A stretch of 64,000 nucleotides of DNA. Source: Hyperoplus lanceolatus (Eukaryota; Chordata; Actinopteri; Uranoscopiformes; Ammodytidae). The stretch lies in contig CM049404.1 in NCBI GenBank assembly GCA_026929865.2, positions 3,350,001 through 3,414,000 on the forward strand. Direction: 5' to 3'. Under the pieces are notes generated by a model. That model worked only from the letters and a program-made list of their open reading frames with translations. It was not told the origin of the DNA and did no database searches. The translations under genes and the position numbers were made by a program. Numbering within the stretch: position 1 is the stretch's first letter; the number at the start of each line of letters is the position of its first letter. Shown here in pieces: positions 21,120 to 32,498 of this stretch.

Positions 21120-21322
21120 ATACTATATTGTATTATAGTCTCGGGTCACTGTCGGGTCTGATCGCAGCCATGGTTGATAAGGGGAATGAATATATTGGGG
21201 GAGAGACTAGCTGCGTTGGGCGCGTTGAACCATTTTTTGACACAAAATGACCAAGCGCCAGATCAGGTGTGTTGGGCGCGTTGGCCACCGCACCCAACAC
21301 GTTTGGTGTGTTCGCACCTTAA
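21120..21322 (-). mobile_element. Orphan 5' end of the first Harbinger family
   Basis: The reverse complement reproduces the first ~170 bp of the element at 3995: aggtgcgaacacaccaaac, the caacgcgcc subterminal repeats, gacacaaaatgaccaagcgc (as read on +), and the start-codon context tcaaccatggctg. TAA/TTA flanks the end at 21320-21322. After about 12 codons from the ATG similarity stops, so this is a truncated or internally deleted copy. Confidence 0.75.
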
Positions 21323-23000
21323 GTGTTCCCACCACAGTTTGATCCAATATATCGAGGTTCAGTACCGTGATCCGTTAATTGAGGACAGTTAGATCCTGCT
21401 AGTGTTTGGATTGGCTAAAATCATTTTTAAACCATATGTTTAAATAAAAAAACAGTCCCAGGTAGCCGCCGCATTAAATTATTAAAAATGTTCTAGCCAT
21501 AATCAGGGACAAAGCCCTGGGGGGAAACCCTGTTGATCTGTAGCCCTGGTTACTCCACTCAAACCATCACCCAGCTCCCACTAGTTTTCAACTGCAAACC
21601 TCAATGCACCAGTGTAATTATGGCTAAACAAGTCCCATATGTACAAACAGGACCACCGCAGTCAGAGACAAACAAGCACACACACTCAAGCTACGATCAC
21701 ACACACACACACACACATTAATACATCACACTCACTCAAGCATATGAAGGCACACTCCCAACACAATAGTTTTGAATGGATGAATGTGCGCGCCACACAC
21801 ACACACACACACACGTAATGGCATGCTAATCAAATGCAAAGCCCTTGTTGTAGTGGAGCAGATGGCCTGAGGCTGAGTGGCACAGGACTGACAGGTACAC
21901 ACCCTCTTATTTCTTTTATACCTTTTTCTTTTTCTCTGCTATTCTGTTTTGCTTTCTTTCCCAACACTCACTTCATATTTCACTTTGTTTTTTGCTCCGA
22001 ACTTTTATGTGTTTCTCTCTACGAATATTTCCCTCTTCTTCTATTCTCACGATTTCGTCTTCTTTCATCACCTTGCCATCTCACTTGACTCTGTCTTTTC
22101 TCTCTGTGATGAATAATCAACAGCATGCAAGTAGCAGCTGAAAACCTCTGAGGCAGTAAGCATTCAAACTATGTCTGGTGTCAGGGGCAGCCCTTTTGAA
22201 ATCCAAAACTATAAAACTCAAGAACGGCGGTAAAAAAGCAACAGAAATGCTAAACGCCTACTTTTCTTTTAAATGACATTGACATGTTCCAACTTTTCCA
22301 ATCAGTTTGCTTGATTCTTTTTAATTAATGAAAATGAATAACAGTTTGTATTGAAACAGCTTAGCTTTTATGTGTGGGCGGTACAGCAAACTGACATCCT
22401 TCAACTTTTCCAAGGCTACATTGTGGGTGGTTAATAAAAAGAAAGGAAATAAGTTATTTCACTGCCACTCATATCACATTATAAAATATGACAATATTTC
22501 ACCATCAAAGATACATCTATTCACCCCTATCTGCCTTGTAATGTTGTACAGTAAAGGAAAGTTTTGAAATTGAACCTGTATTCTCTCTCATATGGCCATT
22601 GCAGCTATCAATCAATAGCCACTTTAATAGCATCAAATGAGTAGAGCCCTCACTAAAGGTCGGGTAAGCGATTCGGGAGAAGGTTTGTTGACGAATAACT
22701 TTGTCAAAATCGGTGTATATTTCCTCACAATCTGTTAACCTGTCCATTACTGTGTGTCCTGAAACAAATCAAGCGTTAATAAACAGCCTAGGCCCTGTGA
22801 ACTGGTATGTAAAACAAAGGGAATGTAAACAAAGCCATTCCCTGTGTTTACACACTTTTTTCAGAGCGCACACAGTACGGACAGGTAGCAGATAGTGAGG
22901 AGACATAGCATTCAAAATCATGGGGTAAAAACAAAGCTCTGGTATTGCCTGCATTGAGCCATATGCTTGAGCCCCACAGTAAGTTATTTCAGCCACAATG
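21323..23000. other. Intergenic, simple repeats only
   Basis: Holds (CA)n at about 21697-21718 and 21796-21814 and a T/C-rich stretch at 21905-22100. No gene signal. Confidence 0.4.
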
Positions 23001-23003
23001 CAC

Positions 23004-23040
23004 TCCATAATGCACTCTATTACTAGTAGTGCATTATGGA
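23004..23040. repeat. Perfect 13-bp inverted repeat, 11-nt spacer
   Basis: tccataatgcact and agtgcattatgga flank ctattactagt. Confidence 0.85.
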
Positions 23041-23113
23041 ACACACTACCCCCAACTATAAAGGAACGTTCCACTCTGGCCACCTTTAAGAGCCAAGTAA
23101 AAGGTGTGGCTTA
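23018..23113 (+). pseudogene. LINE C-terminal relic
   Basis: Reads ITSSALWNTLPPTIKERSTLATFKSQVKGVA then stop, matching the conserved 'LWN-LP...-FK-LK' tail of CR1/L2/Rex-type LINE ORF2 proteins. Only about 30 residues remain. Confidence 0.5.
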
Positions 23114-23621
23114 GAGTAAACCAAACATGCAACCAACTGTATGCTGTACCGTATTAGCCCTTTGGGAACCCCACACAAGTGGACAGTTTTGAACAACACA
23201 TTCGTCAGTAGGACAATCATGACTTGGTTGCATTGAGACTGAGACCAAGCCTTCAGAAGGGTAGGTGTGTAAGCCAGGTACAAGGGCTGAGATCATGTCA
23301 TGTTTATGTTTGCATCTGCAGAATCTCAAGCGTTCAGACATAAAAAGATACAACGGAATAATCTGAGGATGGGGTTGTGTTGCTTAGGTGAGTTAAGTCT
23401 AGTTTTGATAAAAGATCCATGAGCAGCAGATGGTGAACCCAATATAGCCTATATCAACGGAGTGTTTGTATTGCTGAACCAAAAAAACACTTGCATTGGT
23501 GATATTTTGACACTGTAGCTAAATAATGTATTGGGTGATCTTTTGGGGATGGTGTAACTCATTGATTTTCCCCAGCTTTTTCTCTCACCTGTTTCTCTCT
23601 CTCCCCATTTATTTGGTTGTG

Positions 23622-23659
<38 letters not shown>

Positions 23660-24501
23660 TTAAGCCTGGCCATACGAGCAGGTCGCTAGAGACTATAGCT
23701 CCAGGACAACCCTAAGGCAGCAGCTCCTCTACGATATACATGCATAATATAAATGTTAGCATGCTCACTAACTATACACACTCCCTCACACACACGCAGG
23801 CTACAACACTGAGACCACTCCATTATTCAGCAATCTGTCAAGAGAGCAGGGAACGAAGAAGAAGGAAATGAAGAGGAAAAAAACTAAGACAGGATGACAG
23901 GCCACTTTGTTTGTTTGCCAAATAATTAAGGAGATGGAACAGTCTATGCTAACATTTAAAGAGGCAGAGAGAGTTGTAAGCACGCTGACGGCCAGGCCGC
24001 TGATTCTGTCACGCATGTGGATCAGACCTGTGGCACAGACCTGGATAGGGCACATGTTTTTTTCATCACAGGGACAAGGTTTTAGTGGTCTCACATGTGA
24101 TCTGGAAAAAATGGGAGAGATTTTAAGAAAAGCAATATCAATACGTTCACACTCACTCTCTGTTTGTGGTGCGATGTGGTCCAATAAATGCAAGTAAAGA
24201 GCAGTACCATTTAATTTTGAGTTTCAAGTGCCTTGAATCTCATCTTGAATGTATCTGAATGAGTGACACTTGAAATGATTTGAAGTCTAAATAAGGGTCT
24301 CTCATGCATTGATTTTTACAAACATAGTAGCCTACATAAAAGTGTTGCACTTTAAGCAAAATCTTAAAAGGATAACTATGATTCAGTCTGTGCGTTCACG
24401 TTGACAAAGGAAGTGTGTGTGGAGGAGGATGGGGGGGCATATTTATTGGGGCATTATTGTCAAACGTTTTTAATCGTTGAGCATTTATAGATGATAATGT
24501 C
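23114..24501. other. Intergenic
   Basis: (GT)n at 23623-23658. Nothing else supported. Confidence 0.4.
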
Positions 24502-24510
24502 GGCATGGGC

Positions 24511-24884
24511 TAGCCTGGTGCTACCAGACCATCGTACTTCATTTCATTTGTACAGAAGGTCTGGCAGTGCTTTAATTGGCAAACGTTAACTCATGGAGGC
24601 GGGTGTCTGTTAAAGTTTAAAACTATTGGATCTGCCCAGTGCCACTCTGGATTAGCCAACCAATCGCATAACGTTTGGTCGTCACGTGTGTCATGAGCCG
24701 GCTTCTGGCAATTGAAACTGGAGCGCGACTTCGACGTCATCGTTCTCAGCCACTCGCTCTGTTCGCTGATTGGACCGGCTGTCGAATCTCCAGCAAAACT
24801 GGGAAATGGGCTGTACACCCAGACTGGCTACTGAAGGGAAAATAAAATTTGGCTGGAAGTAGGCGGGCGGGCGGAGCCAGGCTA
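24511..24884 (+). mobile_element. TAGCCTGG-family TIR element, copy 2
   Basis: 374 bp, ends tagcctggtgc and gagccaggcta, perfect 9-bp duplication ggcatgggc at 24502-24510 and 24885-24893. Uninterrupted relative of copies 1 and 3. Confidence 0.9.
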
Positions 24885-24893
24885 GGCATGGGC

Positions 24894-26682
24894 CACATAC
24901 ACTGTAAAAAAATAAATAAAAAACTTTTAGATTTTATTTTTTCAAAGGGGCACTTGATTGGGCCAGGGGAAAAGGGCAGGTGCTATAGCACCACTTTGGG
25001 TCTACCTGTGCACGCCACTGTTCATGCTTATTAATAAGCAGAAAATATCAATCTTCAGGTTATTGTGATGTTTTGAATTTGAAAATGATGAAATATAAGT
25101 TACACTGGAAATGTGACAAAGAAATACAAAAACAAGAATAAGTGACTTTCATTTTTGATGCAGTTAACAATAAAAAAATGTGTTAAAGAATACATAATGC
25201 GACCAGTTCTCCACACACGTAACTTCCAGTACAACACATCCACTGAATTAGCGCAATAATTGTTTGCCGACCCTTGTCTTAATCAAATGACCAAGTATCT
25301 CAAAAATACTTCACTTACTTTTTGGGCCATGTTAGTATCACAGTCCTCTTCCATTGTGCCAAATAGAGAACTTGAAATGACTAAAGTGAGTAGTGAGTGT
25401 CCCGTCCAGTGATTGTGATGTAGGGGCACAGTGTGTGTGCTTCTTTCTATCAAAGTGTCTAGGCTAATCAGCTGGCTGGTAATGTGAGGCTGAGCTGTGC
25501 AGTGCTCTGTGGGTATTTGGACCACATTGCCCTGCAGTGTTAGGCCAGGTAAGGCCCGCTGCCAAAGCTAGTTTGCCAAAGCTGGATTAGAAATGCACTG
25601 TCAGCGTACTGGACACCGCCTGACTGGCTTCTGTCATCACATTAACCTGTGGATGCTACTGTGACGAAAAGGAACACAGTAGACATTTATAGGTGAGTCT
25701 TGAAATAACACCAAAATCAAACCAAGATGTATATAAGAGGGAAACAATAGATAATTCAATTAAAGCATATTTCCCTAAAGTCCTTAATAGAAAAAGGCCC
25801 CAATAAACGCTCTCATGGGCACTGTGTTATAATGAGATATATTCTCTAAGCCACCCTTCCCTCATTGAAATGACTTGAGGCGCCAAGTTGCCGAAAGGCA
25901 TTGTGAAAAGGCCTTATTTTCTCTTATTTCTTTTTGATCTTTCGTCCAATGACCAAATTATAGTGTTACATGTGCGCTGCCTATTATATTAAAAGTTGAG
26001 TAAACGGTTGTTTATTTTTATACTTACATCTGTTTGAGGATGAACTTTGCCAGGGCTATAGTGCACTTAAGGTGTTCTTTGGTGAAGATTGCCGTCCTCA
26101 GATGACTTAGCTTGCCAGAACAGGTTATAACCAAGTTAGGGTTGGAAGGTATTAGGTATTATTAATTACAGTGGATACCGTCATAAAAAAATGTGGTGTT
26201 GTGTAATGCCTGGTGCATGTATCTAATAAATGCCTTAAAAGTGTGTGTCCATGTCTATGTTTGAAGATGCTTTAAAAGTGATGACAAAACTTGTGTTAAT
26301 AAGGTAAAAATGGCGACTGTCAAATCGTCGCCAGGCCTCAGTCTTAAGGGGGGCATATGAAATGCATAGGGGGGCACAATTATTAATAGCCTAGAGTATG
26401 TATATTTTTAATAATACTATACTCTATTCGTGCAGCACGTAATCATCACATTAAACATAACCAACAGCAATGTGACCCGGTAGCCTATAGCCTACAACAT
26501 CAGTCCTCTTAATTTAAAGCAATGCATTACATAGACGCAATGTTATGAATATCCATAAAACACTTGACTATACAACATATTAGATGTCGCCTAACACCAG
26601 AAGCATTCAAACAACTCAAACATAGTATTTTAAAGCAGCCAACAGAGGGATATGCATTGCCACACACACGCGTGTGCACGCA
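24894..26682. other. Intergenic
   Basis: No coding, RNA or terminal-repeat signal that I can support. Confidence 0.35.
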
Positions 26683-26687
26683 CATAC

Positions 26688-27238
26688 TGTTATGATCCTG
26701 CTGGGGCCTCAAGCCCTTGTGTTGTTTTTCCCTTTTACCCTTGTCTTTGTGCTGGTCTATTTCAGGGTTGGAGTCAGGTGTGCTGGAGTCAATCACCAGC
26801 ATTCACAGCTGCCATCAATCATCAATCAACTGCTCTTCATATACCCGGCCCTACCTGCCAGACACTGCCAGATTGGAGATTCTGTTTCCACACAGTCAGT
26901 CCTCTCTCTAAGCTAACCTGTTTGCAGCTCTGCTTTTTGCATTTTTTTTTCCTGGCTAACTCCTGTCTTTTCTGCCACAGCTCTCCCGGCCTGACTCCAG
27001 CCACCAGCTCCAGCCCTCGCCCGCCAGCACTTCCTCCCGGACCCCTCTGCCTGCCTGCTCTAGCCTGCTCGCACTCAGCTCCCTGGACTTGCCCCGTTGC
27101 TCTCTCCCTGGAGCCCCATGACAGCCAGCCTCCCCCCCCCGGATCACGGTCCTAACCCCCTGCTGGTTACTTCCCAAATAAATCTTCTTAAAGCTGTTAC
27201 TGTCTCCGCGCCTGTGTCCTCCTGATCCAGCCGTTACA
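26688..27238 (+). mobile_element. Solo LTR with 5-bp target duplication
   Basis: 551 bp starting tgttatgatcctg and ending ccagccgttaca (TG...CA), flanked by catac on both sides (26683-26687, 27239-27243). An aataaa polyadenylation signal at about 27177 is followed some 50 bp later by the end, as in a U3-R-U5 LTR. The C/T-rich interior explains the long spurious frames here. Left by recombination between two LTRs. It differs from the LTR edge at 10654. Orientation is inferred from the aataaa. Confidence 0.85.
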
Positions 27239-27243
27239 CATAC

Positions 27244-28160
27244 AAACGGTAGCCTACATTGAGTGGAGGCAGCGCTGTACTCTCTCCAGTTCCTTCAATC
27301 TGTACAGCGGGAGGCGACGGCAGGAAATTCTCCTCGGCCTCTGGGTTCAAAGCAGCCAGTACGCCAATGAGCTCGCTACTGCGCTCTCCAAGACGGTCAC
27401 CGGCACAGCCTCGGTGGCCGGTGTATATTATACATATTATGGAAAGACACATAAAACATAACCTACTGACAATAAATGATTCTTACATTTATTTAAAAGA
27501 GAAAAACAAAGATGCTAAAATGAACTCAAACCGCTGTAAAAATCCCCCATAGCTTACAGCCAGACTTCCTGTTCAAGTTGGATGTGCATGTGTTTTCTTG
27601 TGTGTAGCAACACTACAGGTGAGTGCAGCTTCAATCCCACATAAATGTCATCACTCCCTGATTCCAGCTGTTACCTCCATGTATACATTTATCATTACCA
27701 ATTACAGCAGATACACAAATAAAACATGTTTTTTAAAGTTTTCATTTAAAAGACAGCATCACATGACCTTCAACCCTCACAACACAAATGGTTTTCAGTG
27801 TTTTTTTTTGTCCATTTCAAATCAGTAAACACCTCCTCATCATTCATTTGTCGCTGTTCATACAAATCTCTCAAGGTCAGAGTCATAGGTGACCCGCAAT
27901 GTGTACACAATGAGCCTTCTCATAAATGACAGGCATTCAAAGGCCAATGCAAAGTGCAGTCTCAAGGGGTCACATGACGTTCTGAAAAGAAAGTGTTTTG
28001 GCTGTGTGGGCTGTTAAAGGACGGAGGTTGGACGTTTTGCGTTGATTCAAAGTGTGTTTAGCATGAATTATATGAAGTGCTAACTTCCCTTTCTTCATCT
28101 TTACTTGGAAGCAGATTTAAGACCATGGATAAGCTCTGAAGGTTTCTATTGTTCTCCTTG
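27244..28160. other. Intergenic
   Basis: No supported gene or element. Confidence 0.35.
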
Positions 28161-28161
28161 T

Positions 28162-28248
28162 ACCTGTCAGACAGGATTGTGGTGTTCCCCAAGGTTCTGT
28201 CCTGGGCCCTATTTGCATTGCACTTACACTTGGGCTCCCCATGACACT
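28162..28248 (+). pseudogene. Tiny LINE reverse-transcriptase relic
   Basis: Reads CGVPQGSVLGPICIALTLGLP, which contains the invariant GVPQGSVLGP motif of LINE RT palm domains. The rest of the element is not recognisable. Confidence 0.6.
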
Positions 28249-29027
28249 GTGGGTTTTTTCTCAGCTACTAGCTATTTACTTTGTGTAGTAATTGGGTCAG
28301 ATTGGGTTATGTTAAATGACAACTGGACAGACAATGAGGCTGGGGCCTATCAGTGTCACCTGATTGGGAGTCCAGCTAAATGTATGATAGCAATTACAGC
28401 CTTCTCTCGAAACTCCTGCACCCCATGCCTGTTTGCCCTACAGGGACAATAACTCTCTAAGTGCTAGCATTTCCTTAATTGTATTATTTCCAACATACTA
28501 CGCTATCCCTTCCCACCATCCTCCACTCCTTCCTTTCTTCCCTCCCAGATGAGATGGGGTGATGGACTCCTCCATTACGTGAATGCTATCAAGAGATTGG
28601 TTAATGAGAAGGTATAAAGCTCCCCCCTATCAGTTAGCTGACCCATTATCGTGCCTTTATTGTGGCAAAATCTCATTTGACTGTGTTTTAATTAAACAGC
28701 GCCGGATAAGTAAAAAGGCTGCCTCCATTGAGCGTAGCTGAACCCAGGGCACTGCAGCAGTAATCATTTGGCACAGGTAACTTTTAATCACTCTGCCAGG
28801 CGCAACACGGGACTCACGCCCTCTGTGGAGATAGCTAGTTTATTAGAGGTGCTTTTGTTTGACGCCCCCAATTGCTCTTTTTGAAGAACACAAGAAAAAA
28901 AACTTCAGTATCACATCCTACCGTATGGGTTGGCCTCTAGAGAGAGAAAAGGGCAGAGTACAAGGATAAGTTCAAAGAAAACAAAGAGAGGAGCTCACCT
29001 GAGCATAGAGGCAAACCTAGCTTTAAA
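28249..29027. other. Intergenic with a non-repetitive block
   Basis: 28550-28860 is non-repetitive, without coding potential, and has TAAT-type cores (ttttaattaaac near 28690). It is a candidate regulatory element only. Confidence 0.2.
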
Positions 29028-29028
29028 T

Positions 29029-29043
29029 CAGCCCCCCCCCCCT

Positions 29044-29082
<39 letters not shown>
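29029..29082. repeat. C-run plus (CA)n microsatellite
   Basis: About 12 C followed by roughly 20 CA units. Confidence 0.9.
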
Positions 29083-29085
<3 letters not shown>

Positions 29086-29482
29086 AAAGTTTTATAACAT
29101 CACTACCACTTCTGCTGTGCTGCAAACTTTGTGGCAGAATAAATGTTTGCAATGTGTGTGCTGTAGAAGAACCTGTCCTTGTAGGATAAAAAATAGGCTA
29201 CTAGAGAAAAATAAAAATTTCAAGATAGAATGGTGCTGAGATAGAAAGGAGTCAAGTCCTTTTTAATCCCCTGAGGATAGGGAAAGTGTTTGTGCAGCCA
29301 GCAGAAATAGATAAAGTGCAAACAAACATCAAGTTTAAATCATAAAATATGAAAATAACACTTAAAATTGAATTGAGTAATTTAACAACCAGATGACAGC
29401 CGGGACACATGATTGTTTTAGTAAGTCTTGCATTTTGGATCTAAGAATCTTCCACCTGATTGTGGATTGGGCCTTTTCTTAA

Positions 29483-29925
29483 AGGTTCAGTAAGCGGAAT
29501 GGTCAGTTTAGCTAACTTCCTGTCAGTGACTGCAGTTAGTAGTCCCCTCCCTCATCCCCACATCACCACATAAGTGAGTCATCTAGCATCATCTCAGATT
29601 CGTAAGTGTGATAAAGCATGATAAAAACCATCAAAACAGACATTGGGAAGGATTTTTACCTGCTCCGCCATTGTAGGCACATACACATTCATTCACCCAT
29701 CTGTCGCTCTGCAAGTGCACCGTCAGTGAGACGGGTGCCGGTTTGTAGCATTCTCTCTTCTGATTGGTTATCAGTATGGGATCCCCGAAAAGTTTATTTG
29801 ACGATTACATGCAGAGCAACAGAGAGAACGGCTTTAAGAAACGCGCACACTATATAAGTGATCACAGTATGAATAAAGAGCGATTTAACACTTATATTAA
29901 CATAAATAAATCGCTTACTTCACCT
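29483..29925. mobile_element. 443-bp TTAA-type MITE
   Basis: Inverted ends aggttcagtaagcg and (rc) aggtgaagtaagcg, each bordered by an intact TTAA (29479-29482, 29926-29929), the target of piggyBac-like (also Kolobok) elements. No transposase. Confidence 0.8.
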
Positions 29926-29929
29926 TTAA

Positions 29930-30435
29930 GGAGATCGCACAGCGATTTGCAAGCAACTTTGGTATGATGCCCTAAAGGAAAGAGGGGACTACCAGTAACC
30001 ATGGGGTCACTGGTTCGATCCTCAGCACCGGACAGGAGTGTGTTAGTTGTAATACTATCAGAGGCTGGTATTACGTCTAGGGTGCCCACCATCTCTACCA
30101 TTGTATCAATCAGCAGCAGCGGCCTCTGCCTACGGTTGGTACGTCCTTTCGGTTGCCAACACACGAATGGTGTTATGAGATAAAGTCCCCGTTCAATCTT
30201 GAAGTAAGCTAGCATCCAATGAATCGTTGTTCGCACACAAGTAGTAATGCCAGCGGATTGAAAAAATATTCCAAGTAAAGCCAATCACACTGTCCGATTA
30301 GTTCATGGAAAATAAAATAAATAAAATTAAGTTATTGAAAGTTAAAAAGTTCAAACACTTCAAAAGTTACCGGCGAGCAGCGGCAGCAAGTTGCCAGCGT
30401 TCACTCGTTGCCATGGTAAATACAGGTCCTTCTCA
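29930..30435. other. Intergenic
   Basis: Contains ggttcgatcc at 30011, a B-box-like word, but no A box at SINE spacing. Nothing else supported. Confidence 0.3.
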
Positions 30436-30437
30436 TA

Positions 30438-32009
30438 TAATTAGCATATTGTGATAAAGTTGATTATTTTCCATAATGTAATGATAATAATTGAACTTTC
30501 ATATATTTCATATGATTCATTGCACACCAACTGAAATATTTCAGGTCTTTTGTTGTTTTAATACTGATGATTTTGGCATACAGCTCATGAAAACCCCAAA
30601 TTCCTATCTCAAAAAATTAGCATATCATGAAAAGGTACTCTAAACGAGCTCTTAACCTAATCATCTGAATCAACTAATTAACTCTAAACACCTGCAAAAG
30701 ATTCCTGAGGCTTTTAAAAACTCCCAGCCTGGTTCATTACTCAAAACCGCAATCATGGGTAAGACTGCCGACCTGACTGCTGTCCAGAAGGCCATCATTG
30801 ACACCCTCAAGCAAGAGGGTAAGACACAGAAAGAAATTTCTGAGCGAATAGGCTGTTCCCAGAGTGCTGTATCAAGGCACCTCAGTGGGAAGGAAAAAGT
30901 GTGGCAGAAAACACTGCACAACCAGAAGAGGTGACTGGACCCTGAGGAGGATTGTGGAGAAGGGCCGATTCCAGACCTTGGGGGACCTGCGGAAGCAGTG
31001 GACTGAGTCTGGAGTAGAAACATCCAGAGCCACCGTGCACAGGCGTGTGCAGGAAATGGGCTACAGGTGCCGCATTCCCCTGGTCAAGCCACTTTTGAAC
31101 CAGAAACAGCAGCAGAAGCGCCTGACCTGGGCTACAGAGAAGCAGCACTGGACTGTTGCTCAGTGGTCCAAAGTACTTTTTTCGGATGAAAGCAAATTTT
31201 GCATGTCATTCGGAAATCAAGGTGCCAGAGTCTGGAGGAAGACTGGGGAGAAGGAAATGCCAAAATGCCTGAAGTCCAGTGTCAAGTACCCACAGTCAGT
31301 GATGGTCTGGGGTGCCATGTCAGCTGCTGGTGTTGGTCCACTGTGTTTTATCAAAGGCAGGGTCAACGCAGCTAGCTATCAGGAGATTTTGGAGCACTTT
31401 ATGCTTCCATCTGCTGAAAAGCTTTATGGAGATGAAGATTTAATTTTTCAACAAGACCTGGCACCTGCTCACAGTGCCAAAACCACTGGTAAATGGTTTA
31501 CTGACCATGGTATTACTGTGCTCAATTGGCCTGCCAACTCTCCTGACCTGAACCCCATAGAGAATCTGTGGGATATTGTGAAGAGGAAGTTGAGAGACAC
31601 CAGACCCAACACTGTGGATGAGCTTAAGGCCGCTATCGAAGCACCCTGGGCCTCCATAACACCTCAGCAGTGCCACAGGCTGATTGCCTCCATGCCACGC
31701 CGCATTGAAGCAGTCATTTCTGCGAAAGGATTCCCGACCAAGTATTGAGTGCATAACTGAACATAATTATTTGAAGGTTGACTTTTTTGTATGAAAAACA
31801 CTTTTCTTTTATTGGTCGGATGAAATATGCAAATTGTTTGAGATAGGGATTTTTGGTTTTTCTTTACTTTTTTGCCAAAATCATCAATATTAAAACAATA
31901 AAAGGCTTGAACTACTTCAGTTGTGTGTAATGAATCTAAAATATATGAAAGTCTAATGTTTATCAGTACATTACAGAAAATATTGAACTTTATCACAATA
32001 TGCTAATTA
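30438..32009 (+). mobile_element. Tc1/mariner transposon, 1572 bp, nearly complete
   Basis: TA at 30436-30437 and 32010-32011. Inverted ends taattagcatattgtgataa on both sides. A second ttagcatat occurs at 30617, suggesting a repeated binding site. Carries a transposase gene with one visible frameshift. Confidence 0.92.
30754..31748 (+). pseudogene. Tc1-type DD34E transposase, single frameshift
   Basis: Starts MGKTADLTAVQKAIIDTLKQ with a paired helix-turn-helix (KEISERIGCSQSAVSRHLSGK), then loses about 7-8 nt near 30890 and continues in another frame as GRKKCGRKHCTTRRGDWTLRRIVEKGRF. The catalytic core is intact: VLFSDESKFCM (D), FQQDLAPAHSAKTT (D), SPDLNPIENLWDIVK (E), and the C-terminus ends ...AVISAKGFPTKY. 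Without the small deletion the protein would be about the family length of 330-340 residues. It cuts and pastes at TA. The copy appears young: it has no stop codon apart from the frameshift. Confidence 0.9.
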
Positions 32010-32367
32010 TACAATTTTATGGCATGTCATAAGGAATAGAGACTCATAAAAATACTTGACCTACTAGGCCTATATGATGACAAAATCCATGCTCTCACTT
32101 TGTTGTTCAATCTCCCTGTACACCACCTTTCAACCACAGTTTGTGAATCTGTAAGAAAAATATTTTTACAGGTATAACACTAGATTGGAATTTCAGAGCA
32201 CTATCTTTTTGAAAAAGGTGTGGGTGGGTGTGTGTGTGCATTCAGGTGTGTGTGTTAGGAGGGAATGAGATGAATTATGCATGGGCGTTTAGGGTTTGTC
32301 AGGTTACAGCAGTATGGTGGACTGGATGTGAAATGGATTCATGGATGGATACAGAAAGGGGAAGGGA

Positions 32368-32498
<131 letters not shown>

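Noticed and set aside
26652-27155. 167-codon C/T-rich frame
   Set aside because: Lies almost wholly inside the solo LTR and has no protein motif.
28105-28452. 115-codon frame with MEADLRPW start
   Set aside because: The only recognisable signal is the GVPQGSVLGP motif, which lies in another frame. It is a LINE scrap.
30005-30030. tRNA-like B box (ggttcgatcc)
   Set aside because: No A box at the expected distance and no cloverleaf. Not supportable as a tRNA or SINE.
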